64,000 bases of DNA from Mimachlamys varia (Eukaryota; Mollusca; Bivalvia; Pectinida; Pectinidae), in assembly GCA_947623455.1 (NCBI GenBank), contig OX392528.1, positions 1,130,001 through 1,194,000 of the forward strand, in the 5' to 3' direction. The stretch's first letter is position 1. Each line of letters begins with the position of its first letter. Positions 1-13,300 of this stretch are shown one piece after another. Both the position numbers and the translations under genes were made by a program. The notes beneath the pieces are model-generated. The model had not been told where the DNA came from. It did not search any database and saw only the letters and a program-made list of their open reading frames with translations.

Positions 1-3000
1 ACACAGCTTTGAATCGGACTTCAGTGTTATACAAAATAGTGTCACCATCACGACTGTGGCGGTATTACAGTGTTACTAATAATTAGTGTTATACAAAATA
101 GTGTCACCATTCACTACTGTGGCGGTATTACAGTGTTACTAATAAATAGTGTTATACAAAATAGTGTCACCATTCACGACTGTGGCGGTATTACAGTGTT
201 ACTAATAAATAGTGTTATACAAAATAGTGTCACCGTTCACGACTGTGGCGGTATTACAGTTTTACTAATAATTAGTGTTATACAAAATAGTGTCACCATT
301 CACTACTGTGAGGACATTACAGTGTTACTAATAATCAGTGTTATACAAAATAGTGTCATCATTCACTACTGTGGTGGTATTACAGTGTTACTAATAATTA
401 GTGTTATACAAAATAGTGACACCTTTCACTTCTGTGGCGGTATTACAGTGTTACTAATAATTAGTGTTATACAAAATAGTGTCACCATTCACGACTGTGG
501 CGGTATTACAGTGTTACTAATAATTAGTGTTATAAAAAATAATGTCACCGTTCACGACTGTGGCGGTATTACAGTGTTACTAATAATTAGTGTTATACAA
601 AATAGTGTCATCATTCACTACTGTGGCGGTATTACAGTGTTACTAATAAATAGTGTTATACAAAATAGTGTCACCATTCACGACTGTGGCGGTATTACAG
701 TGTTACTAATAAATAGTGTTATACAAAATAGTGTCACCATTCACGACTGTGGCGGTATTACAGTGTTACTAATAAATAGTGTTATACAAAATAGTGTCAC
801 CATTCACGACTGTGGCGGTATTACAGTGTTACTAATAAATAGTGTTATACAAAATAGTGTCACCATTCACGACTGTGGCGGTATTACAGTGTTACTAATA
901 ATTAGTGTTATACAAAATAATGTCACCGTTCACGACTGTGGCGGTATTACAGTGTTACTAATAATTAGTGTTATACAAAATAGTGTCATCATTCACTACT
1001 GTGGCGGTATTACAGTGTTACTAATAATTAGTGTTATACAAAATAGTGACACCTTTCACTTCTGTGGCGGTATTACAGTGTTACTAATAATTAGTGTTAT
1101 ACAAAATAGTGTCATCATTCACTACTGTGGCGGTATTACAGTGTTACTAATAAATAGTGTTATACAAAATAGTGTCACCATTCACGACTGTGGCGGTATT
1201 ACAGTGTTACTAATAATTAGTGTTATACAAAATAGTGTCACCATTCACTACTGTGGCGGTATTACAGTGTTACTAATAATTAGTGTTATACAAAATAGTG
1301 TCACCATTCACGACTGTGGCGGTATTACAGTGTTACTAATAATTAGTGTTATAAAAAATAATGTCACCGTTCACGACTGTGGCGGTATTACAGTGTTACT
1401 AATAATTAGTGTTATACAAAATAGTGTCATCATTCACTACTGTGGCGGTATTACAGTGTTACTAATAAATAGTGTTATACAAAATAGTGTCACCATTCAC
1501 GACTGTGGCGGTATTACAGTGTTACTAATAAATAGTGTTATACAAAATAGTGTCACCATTCACGACTGTGGCGGTATTACAGTGTTACTAATAATTAGTG
1601 TTATAAAAAATAATGTCACCGTTCACGACTGTGGCGGTATTACAGTGTTACTAATAATTAGTGTTATACAAAATAGTGTCATCATTCACTACTGTGGCGG
1701 TATTACAGTGTTACTAATAAATAGTGTTATACAAAATAGTGTCACCATTCACGACTGTGGCGGTATTACAGTGTTACTAATAAATAGTGTTATACAAAAT
1801 AGTGTCACCATTCACGACTGTGGCGGTATTACAGTGTTACTAATAAATAGTGTTATACAAAATAGTGTCACCATTCACGACTGTGGCGGTATTACAGTGT
1901 TACTAATAAATAGTGTTATACAAAATAGTGTCACCATTCACGACTGTGGCGGTATTACAGTGTTACTAATAATTAGTGTTATACAAAATAATGTCACCGT
2001 TCACGACTGTGGCGGTATTACAGTGTTACTAATAATTAGTGTTATACAAAATAGTGTCATCATTCACTACTGTGGCGGTATTACAGTGTTACTAATAATT
2101 AGTGTTATACAAAATAGTGACACCTTTCACTTCTGTGGCGGTATTACAGTGTTACTAATAATTAGTGTTATACAAAATAGTGTCATCATTCACTACTGTG
2201 GCGGTATTACAGTGTTACTAATAAATAGTGTTATACAAAATAGTGTCACCATTCACGACTGTGGCGGTATTACAGTGTTACTAATAATTAGTGTTATACA
2301 AAATAGTGTCACCATTCACTACTGTGGCGGTATTACAGTGTTACTAATAATTAGTGTTATACAAAATAGTGTCACCGTTCACGACTGTGGCGGTATTACA
2401 GTGTTACTAATAATTAGTGATATACAAAATAATGTCACCGTTCACGACTGTGGCGGTATTACAGTGTTACTAATAATTAGTGTTATACAAAATAGTGTCA
2501 TCATTCACTACTGTGGCGGTATTACAGTGTTACTAATAATTAGTGTTATACAAAATAGTGTCACCGTTCACGACTGTGGCGGTATTACAGTGTTACTAAT
2601 AATTAGTGTTATACAAAATAGTGTCACCATTCACGACTGTGGCGGTATTACAGTGTTACTAATAATTAGTGTTATAAAAAATAATGTCACCGTTCACGAC
2701 TGTGGCGGTATTACAGTGTTACTAATAATTAGTGTTTTACAAAATAGTGACACCTTTCACTTCTGTGGCGGTATTACAGTGTTACTAATAATTAGTGTTA
2801 TACAAAATAGTGTCATCATTCACTACTGTGGCGGTATTACAGTGTTACTAATAATTAGTGTTATACAAAATAGTGTCATCATTCACGACTGTGGCGGTAT
2901 TACAGTGTTACTAATAAATAGTGTTATACAAAATAGTGTCATCATTCACGACTGTGGCGGTATTACAGTGTTACTAATAATTAGTGTTATACAAAATAGT

Positions 3001-3566
3001 GACACCTTTCACTTCTGTGGCGGTATTACAGCGTTACTAATAAATAGTGTTATACAAAATAGTGTCATCATTCACGACTGTGGCGGTATTACAGTGTTAC
3101 TAATAAATAGTGTTATACAAAATAGTGTCATCATTCACTACTGTGGCGGTATTACAGTGTTACCAATAAATAGTGTTATACAAAATAGTGTCATCATTCA
3201 CGACTTTTGCGGTATTACAGTGTTACTAATAATTAGTGTTATACAAAATAGTGTCACCATTCACGACTGTGGCGGTATTACAGTGTTACTAATAAATAGT
3301 GTTATACAAAATAGTGACACCTTTCACTACTGTGGCGGTATTACAGTGTTACCAATAAATAGTGTTATACAAAATAGTGTCATCATTCACTACTGTGGCG
3401 GTATTACAGTGTTACTAATAATTAGTGATATACAAAATAGTGTCACCATTCACGACTGTGGCGGTATTACAGTGTTACTAATAAATAGTGTTATACAAAA
3501 TAGTGTCACCATTCACGACTGTGGCAGTAGTACAGTGTTACTAATAATTAGTGTTCTAGGAACATA
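1..3566. repeat. 63 bp minisatellite, about 56 copies
   Basis: A head-to-tail 63 bp unit fills the left end of the window and probably continues past it. Because 63 is a multiple of 3, one plus-strand frame stays open for 1165 codons with a 21-residue period; no start context, composition or domain supports a protein. Variants (ATAAAAAATAATG, GACACCTTTCACTTC) recur in the same order, so blocks of units were duplicated together. On the minus strand the unit contains AACACTGTA and AATGGTGACACT, close to the exon 17/donor junction of DPP3 (AACACTGTAGTCAATG then GTGAGACT). It lies downstream of exon 17, in an intron or the 3' region of that gene. Confidence 0.95.
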
Positions 3567-4215
3567 AAGTATTACTTTATACTACCAGATATACTAGTGC
3601 TACAGGGACCAAGAATACTGTGGACCATACATGATAAGCCCACCTGCACAATTACGAAATGGAAAAAATATGGGTTTGGCATCCTTAAATTTGTTAAAAT
3701 TTGCAAAGGTCAAGGGCCATAACTCTGTTACAACAACAACCTTAAAATCAATTCAGCTTCAGATCTTGATACATAGAACATTTGTGTGAAGTTTCATCAA
3801 CATCCTTCAAATATTTCTCCGGAAAAGTGTCGGACAAACCAAATGTTGACAGATGAACGAATGAACCATGGAATTGACTAGTGCTAGAGGGAAAAGTCTT
3901 GATATTGACTACAGGTTACCACGAAAAAGTCTTACTATTGATATAGTGTTATGGGGAAAAAACTACTATATATTACATTGTTACTCAATAACAGGTCTAA
4001 TTGGGTAATAAAACAATTGTTTCAAAGCTTTTAGGGAAAGAGTCAAAATTATCTCAGATGCTTGGTAAGGGGTAGCAATGGGGAACTGTTGGCTCTTGCA
4101 TGGCCAAGCGACCTCGGGCAAATAATTTCCCAGGGCTTTCCCCTACATCTGAATTAGTTTTGACTGTTCCCCAAAAAGCCCTGGAACAACTGTATACTGC
4201 TAACAGAAGTCTCAC
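3567..4215. other. Intronic spacer with dispersed repeat and diverged exon 17 edge copies
   Basis: No gene is seen. Positions 3700-3840 (GGTCAAGGGCCATAACTC, then a stretch ending near TTTGTGTGAAGTTTCATC) look like a dispersed mollusc-type repeat; this is from memory of the style of such repeats. Positions 3890-3960 hold two poor copies of the exon 17 end (AAGTCTT..ATTGACTACAG and AAGTCTTACTATTGATATAG). I could not find the last DPP3 coding exon here. Confidence 0.5.
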
Positions 4216-4378
4216 CATTGACTACAGTGTTATGCTGGACAAACATTTTTCGTGGCTGTTTCCTGGCGAGGACTGTGGCCCGACGAGACAGGAAGTGGGG
4301 CTCCTCTCTGTCATGTACTTCAGAGTATTTCTCATACAGGGCCTTCCCAGCCTCAACATCACCCGTCGATTTGTAAAC
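4216..4378 (-). CDS. DPP3: DPP3 exon 17 (last one in window)
   Basis: Codes residues 634-687 plus one base, from [18 protein letters not shown] to FVQHNTVVN. The acceptor is GACCAG at 4379. The frame stays open past 4216 to a stop at 4154, but homology ends at VVNG and GTGAGA is a strong donor there, so I end the exon at 4216. Confidence 0.9.
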
Positions 4379-7300
4379 CTGGTCAACACAAAATGTGGCA
4401 CATGATGTCATGACAAAAGTAAGATTTAGCTAGAACTGTAAGCCAATGGCTAACTACAGAGCTGTAATACCCCTCCCTCCACCCTTTGCAATAAATACTT
4501 TAACAAGGCAATGTTGAGAGTAACACATTTTATCTGTAGATACACCTACACTGGCTTAAGAGTCTGGTAAAACTTGTCCAACAAAAGCCTGTTCATAGTG
4601 TCAAGACCTGTTACCACGGAAACCTAGATTTCTGGTAAAACAAAATCTGCATTGCAATCGTTTCATTGGATTAGGAGGATGGAGTTGTCCTGACATAATT
4701 TTCCACCAGAATTTGGGTATTGTGATCTGGTTACCATGGCAACCGAAATTTCTGCAGAAAATACTATAAAAGCCAATATTTTCATGTGTGGAAGTTTTTG
4801 TATATTAAGCCTCCAAACAGTTCGTGATGTTGAAATTTTCGCGTTGCAGCCATGCAGGTGCACTGTGTACCTATCATACTATTATTACACACTGTAAAGT
4901 TTGAATGGTGTTAACTAAATATTTGTGTGTGGATATATTCATGGAGATTTAATGCCAGCAAAATAAGCGAAAATTTCCACACCGCAACATTCCTGTGTAG
5001 TTTCATTTGAATCAGTTCACAGTTTTAAGCTGCAAAGTTTGCACTGTGACATATAAGGCACTGTGCCCTTGTGTGTGGGTAATGCTGATATACTAAGAGA
5101 TTCATAAGATATTTAAAAAATATGATATATTATATTGGCCAAAAAGGACAAAACAATGCTTATTCAACAAGAACCCCCCCCTTTCTATTTTTACAGTCAT
5201 AGTGAATTTGACACGGAACTTTTCAAACTTTTACTGAACAGTTTGTCTCTTCTGTAATAGTACTGGAAAGGGTAACCGAGTACTTGGTTATGTTCGGTTA
5301 CAAATACTATCAGGGTAGCAAATCCACATACGGAAAACCAACCCAAAATGTAGGTCAATATTGATTGATTTTCTTGATAGAAATGAGCTCCTGATTGCTT
5401 TTGATACACATTTAAACGTTGCCAACACGCAAGTGGAAAGTGATAGAACGAAAATTTCCCAGGAGGAAGGCTAGCAATATATAGCCAATTCATAAAAATT
5501 TCAAGAAATTGTTATGTTTAACAGCTGTATTACAAGGTATAAGTATTAAGTTACATTTGTTTATGCATTGAGTGACTTATGTTGTCATATTTTAGAAAAA
5601 ATGAAGCGTCCTTTGTGGCAATATTTTTGGGGACACAAAAAACACGGCTACCCCGTTTCATTTCGGTTACACACAATTATTTCTAACGGTTGCAGCCCTA
5701 ATCAGTAGTACCTGTAGTTTCCTGAGGAAGTCACCAATTGCTGGCTTTCCTACAGGGACGATTTTACTCCGATCCAGCTTCAGTACCATGTCCTCACTGC
5801 CATCATCACTTGTGAAGTAATCAACTGTGACCAGGCCCTTACCGGCCTCCAGCAAAACCCTCAGGATCACAAAGCGGGCCTGCATGTGGGCCTACAATAC
5901 AGAACATGGTTTGTATACAGCAACACCCCCATAATAACAAACTAGGCCTGCATGTGAGCCAACAACTGATCCTGGAAACAAGATTATTAATATGACCCTT
6001 CCATCAAAATAGCACTCGGAGCAAAGCATATTTATAATGATCCCTTCATCAAATAATACTCGGAACAAGGAAAATAAATGATCCTTACATCAAATAACCT
6101 GGGTAACAAGATATTATACTTAATATGATACGTCCATACGGCATTCATACAGCTTTACAGCTTATTTTTCTGTCTCAAGGCACATGTCTCTAGAGAATAG
6201 AACTTTATTACTTACCTGTCTCTGGAGAGTAGAACTTGATTACTTACCTGTCTCCAGGCACCTGTCTCTGGAGAGTAGAACTTGATTATTTACCTGTCTC
6301 CAGGAACCTGTCTATAGAGAGTAGAACTTGATTACTTACCTGTCTCCAGGTACCTGTCTATGGAGAGTAGAACTTGATTACTTACCTGTCTATGGAGAGT
6401 AGAACTGGATTACTTACCTGTCTCTGGAAAGTAGAACTTGATTACTTACCTGTCTCCAGGCACCTGTCTCTGGAGAGTAGAACTTGATTACTTACCTGTC
6501 TATGGAGGGTAGAACTTGATTACTTACCTGTCTCCAGGCACCTGTCTCTGGAGAGTAGAACTTTATTATTTACCTGTCTCCAGGCACCTGTCTCTGGAGA
6601 GTAGAACTTGATTATTTACCTGTCTCCAGGAACCTGTCTATAGAGAGTAGAACTTGATTACTTACCTGTCTCCAGGTACCTGTCTATGGAGAGTAGAACT
6701 TGATTACTTACCTGTCTATGGAGAGTAGAACTGAATTACTTACCTGTCTCTGGAAAGTAGAACTTGATTACTTACCTGTCTCCAGGCACCTGTCTCTGGA
6801 GAGTAGAACTTGATTACTTACCTGTCTATGGAGGGTAGAACTTGATTACTTACCTGTCTCCAGGCACCTGTCTCTGGAGAGTAGAACTTGATTACTTACC
6901 TGTCTATGGAGAGTAGAACTTGATTACTTACCTGTCTATGGAGAGTAGAACTTGATTACTTACCTGTCTATGGAGGGTAGAACTTGATTACTTACCTGTC
7001 TCCAGGCACCTGTCTCTGGAGAGTAGAACTTGATTACTTACCTGTCTATGGAGAGTAGAACTTGATTACTTACCTGTCTATGGAGAGTAGAACTTGATTA
7101 CTTACCTGTCTATGGAGAGTAGAACTTGATTACTTACCTGTCTCCAGGTACCTGTCTCAGGAGAGTAGAACTTGATTACTTACCTGTCTCCAGGTACCTG
7201 TCTATGGAGAGTAGAACTTGATTACTTACCTGTCTATGGAGAGTAGAACTTGATTATTTACCTGTCTCTGGAGAGTAGAACTTGATTACTTACCTGTCTC

Positions 7301-10300
7301 CAGGCACCTGTCTCAGGAGAGTAAAACTTGATTACTTACCTGTCTCCAGGTACCTGTCTATGGAGAGTAGAACTTGATTACTTACCTGTCTCTGGAGAGT
7401 AGAACTTGATTACTTACCTGTCTCCAGGCACCTGTCTCAGGAGAGTAGAACTTGATTACTTACCTGTCTCTGGAGAGTAGAACTTGATTACTTACCTGTC
7501 TATGGAGAGTAGAACTTGATTATTTACCTGTCTCTGGAGAGTAGAACTTGATTACTTACCTGTCTCCAGGCACCTGTCTCAGGAGAGTAGAACTCGAGAG
7601 CCAACAGTCCTGCTCGAGCCATGTTCAGCCAGTTGATGTAGATAATGTCATCTGCAGCATCATCAGTATGGCCAAATATTCTGATGGAGAACAAGACGTT
7701 CTGCTTATTTAAACTAAACATAAGATGTGATGTGAAGCAATAACTGCATGCCCCTTTACTGTAGTATGTAGTGGTATATCCCCACCCACACAGAGATACA
7801 ATGTACAGTAGTGGTATACCTCCCCCCTCCCACACACACACAGATGCAATGTAGCGGTATACCCCCCCCCCCATACCACACAGAGATACAATTTAGTGGT
7901 ATATCCCCCCACCCAAGCATATATAACATTGCTATAACATACCTAAGGACTTTAGCAGACAGATAAGAGGTAGATACCCCCCCCCCCCCATATATAACAT
8001 ACCTGTGGACGACTTTAGCAGGCAGACAGAGGTAGATACCCCCCCCCCCCAAATATCACATTGCTATATTAACATACCTGAGGACTTTAGCAGACAGACA
8101 GAGGTAGATCCCTACACACTCAGCACGACATTCCTCGTAACTTGATGCACAGGATGTGAACTTGCTATCCCAAGTCTCATTGTGTTCATACCATTTCTCT
8201 ATCTGTACCGAATGAAATTTAACATATATTAGACACATTTCGATTTGATATAACATTCCCAGTATGAAGTGGTGATAGTGTACCTGTTTGTCTGTTTCTG
8301 GGTAAGTCACAATGGGTATAACATTCCCAGTATGTAGTAGTGATAGTATACCTGTTTGTCTGTTTCTTGGTAAGTCACAATGGGTATAACATTCCCAGTA
8401 TGTAGTAGTGATAGTATACCTGTTTGTCTGTTTCTGGGTAAGTGACAATGGGTATAACATTCCCAGTATGAAGTAGTGATAGTGTACCTGTTTGTCTGTT
8501 TCTGGGTAAGTGACAATGGGTACAACATTCCCAGTATGAAGTAGTGATAGTGTACCTGTTTGTCTGTTTCTGGGTAAGTGACAATGGGTACAACATTCCC
8601 AGTATGAAGTAGTGATAGTGTACCTGTTTGTCTGTTTCTGGGTAAGTGACAATGGGTACAACATTCCCAGTATGAAGTAGTGATAGTGTACCTGTTTGTC
8701 TGTTTCTGGGTAAGTGACAATGGGTACAACATTCCCAGTATGAAGTAGTGATAGTGTACCTGTTTGTCTGTTTCTGGGTAGGTTACAATGGGTATAACAT
8801 ATAACATTCCCAGTATGAAGTAGTGATAGTGTACCTGTTTGTCTGTTTCTGGGTAGGTTACAGTGGGTATAACATATAACATTCCCAGTATGAAGTAGTG
8901 ATAGTGTACCTGTTTGTCTGTTTCTGGGTAAGTCACAATGGGTACAACATTCCCAGTATGTAGTAGTGATAGTGTACCTGTTTGTCTGTTTCTTGGTAAG
9001 TCACAATGGGTACAACATTCCCAGTATGAAGTAGTGATAGTGTACCTGTTTGTCTGTTTCTGGGTAAGTCACAATGGGTATAACATTCCCAGTATGTAGT
9101 AGTGATAGTGTACCTGTTTGTCTGTTTCTGGGTAAGTCACAATGGGTATAACATTCCCAGTATGTAGTAGTGATAGTGTACCTGTTTGTCTGTTTCTGGG
9201 TAGGTCACAATGGGTATAACATTCCCAGTATGAAGTAGTGATAGTGTACCTGTTTGTCTGTTTCTGGGTAAGTCACAATGGGTATAACATTCCCAGTATG
9301 TAGTAGTGATAGTGTACCTGTTTGTCTGTTTCTGGGTAAGTCACAATGGGTATAACATTCCCAGTATGTAGTAGTGATAGTGTACCTGTTTGTCTGTTTC
9401 TGGGTAAGTCACAATGGGTATAACATTCCCAGTATGTAGTAGTGATAGTGTACCTGTTTGTCTGTTTCTGGGTAGGTTACAATGAGTATAACATTCCCAG
9501 TATGAAGTAGTGATAGTGTACCTGTTTGTCTGTTTCTGGGTAGGTCACAAAGGGTATAACATTCCCAGTATGAAGTAGTGATAGTTTACCTGTTTGTCTG
9601 TTTCTTGGTAAGTCACAATGAGTATAACATTCCCTGTATGAAGTAGTGATAGTGTACCTGTTTGTCTGTTTCTGGGTAAGTCACAATGGGTATAACATTC
9701 CCAGTATGTAGTAGTGATAGTGTACCTGTTTGTCTGTTTCTGGGTAGGTTACAGTGGGTATAACATATAACATTCCCAGTATGAAGTAGTGATAGTGTAC
9801 CTGTTTGTCTGTTTCTGGGTAGGTTACAGTGGGTATAACATTCCCAGTATGTGTTAGTGATAGTGTACCTGTTTGTCTGTTTGTGGGTAAGTCACAATGA
9901 GTATAACATTCCCAGTATGTAGTAGTGATAGTGTACCTGTTTGTCTGTTTCTGGGTAAGTCACAATGGGTATAACATATAACATTCCCAATATGAACTAG
10001 TGAAAGTATACCTGTTTGTCTGTTTCTGGGTAGGTCACAATGGGTATAACATTCCCAGTATGTAGTAGTGATAGTGTACCTGTTTGTCTGTTTCTGGGTA
10101 AGTCACAATGGGTATAACATTCCCAGTATGTAGTAGTGATAGTGTACCTGTTTGTCTGTTTCTGGGTAGGTTACAATGGGTATAACATTCCCAGTATGTA
10201 GTAGTGATATTGTACCTGTTTGTCTGTTTCTGGGTAGGTTACAATGAGTATAACATTCCCAGTATGAAGTAGTGATAGTGTACCTGTTTGTCTGTTTCTG

Positions 10301-13300
10301 GGTAGGTCACAAAGGGTATAACATTCCCAGTATGAAGTAGTGATAGTTTACCTGTTTGTCTGTTTCTTGGTAAGTCACAATGAGTATAACATTCCCTGTA
10401 TGAAGTAGTGATAGTGTACCTGTTTGTCTGTTTCTGGGTAAGTCACAATGGGTATAACATTCCCAGTATGTAGTAGTGATAGTGTACCTGTTTGTCTGTT
10501 TCTGGGTAGGTTACAGTGGGTATAACATATAACATTCCCAGTATGAAGTAGTGATAGTGTACCTGTTTGTCTGTTTCTGGGTAGGTTACAGTGGGTATAA
10601 CATTCCCAGTATGTGTTAGTGATAGTGTACCTGTTTGTCTGTTTCTGGGTAGGTCACAAAGGGTATAACATTCCCAGTATGAAGTAGTGATAGTTTACCT
10701 GTTTGTCTGTTTCTTGGTAAGTCACAATGAGTATAACATTCCCTGTATGAAGTAGTGATAGTGTACCTGTTTGTCTGTTTCTGGGTAAGTCACAATGGGT
10801 ATAACATTCCCAGTATGTAGTAGTGATAGTGTACCTGTTTGTCTGTTTCTGGGTAGGTTACAGTGGGTATAACATATAACATTCCCAGTATGAAGTAGTG
10901 ATAGTGTACCTGTTTGTCTGTTTCTGGGTAGGTTACAGTGGGTATAACATTCCCAGTATGTGTTAGTGATAGTGTACCTGTTTGTCTGTTTGTGGGTAAG
11001 TCACAATGAGTATAACATTCCCAGTATGTAGTAGTGATAGTGTACCTGTTTGTCTGTTTCTGGGTAAGTCACAATGGGTATAACATATAACATTCCCAAT
11101 ATGAACTAGTGAAAGTATACCTGTTTGTCTGTTTCTGGGTAGGTCACAATGGGTATAACATTCCCAGTATGTAGTAGTGATAGTGTACCTGTTTGTCTGT
11201 TTCTGGGTAAGTCACAATGGGTATAACATTCCCAGTATGTAGTAGTGATAGTGTACCTGTTTGTCTGTTTCTGGGTAGGTTACAATGGGTATAACATTCC
11301 CAGTATGTAGTAGTGATATTGTACCTGTTTGTCTGTTTCTGGGTAGGTTACAATGAGTATAACATTCCCAGTATGAAGTAGTGATAGTGTACCTGTTTGT
11401 CTGTTTCTGGGTAGGTCACAAAGGGTATAACATTCCCAGTATGAAGTAGTGATAGTTTACCTGTTTGTCTGTTTCTTGGTAAGTCACAATGAGTATAACA
11501 TTCCCTGTATGAAGTAGTGATAGTGTACCTGTTTGTCTGTTTCTGGGTAAGTCACAATGGGTATAACATTCCCAGTATGTAGTAGTGATAGTGTACCTGT
11601 TTGTCTGTTTCTGGGTAGGTTACAGTGGGTATAACATATAACATTCCCAGTATGAAGTAGTGATAGTGTACCTGTTTGTCTGTTTCTGGGTAGGTTACAG
11701 TGGGTATAACATTCCCAGTATGTGTTAGTGATAGTGTACCTGTTTGTCTGTTTGTGGGTAAGTCACAATGAGTATAACATTCCCAGTATGTAGTAGTGAT
11801 AGTGTACCTGTTTGTCTGTTTCTGGGTAGGTCACAAAGGGTATAACATATAACATTCCCAGTATGAAGTAGTGATAGTGTACCTGTTTGTCTGTTTCTGG
11901 GTAGGTTACAGTGGGTATATCATTCCCAGTATGTGTTAGTGATAGTGTACCTGTTTGTCTGTTTGTGGGTAAGTCACAATGGGTACAACATATAACATTC
12001 CCAATATGAACTAGTGAAAGTATACCTGTTTGTCTGTTTCTGGGTAGGTCACAATGGGTATAACATTCCCAGTATGTAGTAGTGATAGTGTACCTGTTTG
12101 TCTGTTTCTGGGTAGGTCACAATGGGTATAACATATAACATTCCCAATATGAACTAGTGAAAGTATACCTGTTTGTCTGTTTCTGGGTAGGTCACAATGG
12201 GTATAACATTCCCAGTATGAAGTAGTGATAGTGTACCTGTTTGTCTGTTTCTGGGTAAGTCACAATGGGTATAACATTCCCAGTATGAAGTAGTGATAGT
12301 GTACCTGTTTGTCTGTTTCTGGGTATGTCACAATGGGTATAACATTCCCAGTATGAAGTAGTGATAGTGTACCTGTTTGTCTGTTTCTGGGTAGGTCACA
12401 ATGGGTATAACATATAACATTCCCAGTATGAAGTAGTGATAGTGTACCTGTTTGTCTGTTTCTGGGTAGGTCACAATGGGTATAACATATAACATTCCCA
12501 GTATGAAGTAGTGATAGTGTACCTGTTTGTCTGTTTCTGGGTAGGTCACAATGGGTATAACATATAACATTCTCAGTATGAAGTAGTGATAATGAACCTT
12601 TTTGTGTGTAGTGATAGTGTACCTGTTTGTCTGTTTCTGGGTAGGTCACAGAGGCTACATCAAAGTTGAGATTTCCTTCTTTGTCCTGTGTAAAAGATAT
12701 GACAAAGTTACATATTAATTAGAGATGAATTTTATACAGCTCCCTATCAATCAAGTTCCTGAACAATACCAGTACATGTAGACATTCACTGTGAAAAGGT
12801 ATTTACTCCTTTACTTTAATTCTACTGCACATCGTGTAACCTGGCGTGATCCCACAACTCTACCTCTACAAAGGTAACACCTACCTTTACAAACAGTTTC
12901 CCACTGCCGTGACCCAGCAGTTCATGGAGACCAACCTGGACTTCAAACGTTGTTGTCTTAAGATTAACAAATAACTCCTGAAAATAGAAGACTGATTGTC
13001 AAGTCACTGAAGAAATGGTGAGTGTTATATTTCATAATCAAACAACCAAACAATTATAATATTATATTCTCATGAGATTCAGAGCGTTTTGAGACACAAA
13101 TAATCTTTTTAACAAAGTCTTATACACAACCATTGATCAGAGTTTTATATTGACCTTTGACCTTACTAACCTTGTCATCCTCTGCCAGAAAGTTGACCTT
13201 GTCTTTGGTGTCCTTGTAGGCCGACACAATGACATTTCCCAGCGACACATTCTTAAATCCCTCCGACTGGCGGATGTCATCGTCTATCAACAACATGGAA

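Noticed and set aside
70..3567. 1165-codon open frame as a repeat protein gene
   Set aside because: It is the 63 bp minisatellite read in the one frame without stops; no promoter, start context or domain, and it runs off into the array edge.
4100..4405. 101-codon plus-strand frame
   Set aside because: Antisense to DPP3 exon 17.
5197..5493. 98-codon minus-strand frame in DPP3 intron 16
   Set aside because: Exons 16 and 17 join exactly, and no domain or repeat family is recognised.
8056..8936. Minus-strand frames of ~200 codons with YPETDKQ repeats
   Set aside because: Read-through of the intronic array; the peptide is the repeated exon 13 tail, interrupted by donor sites.
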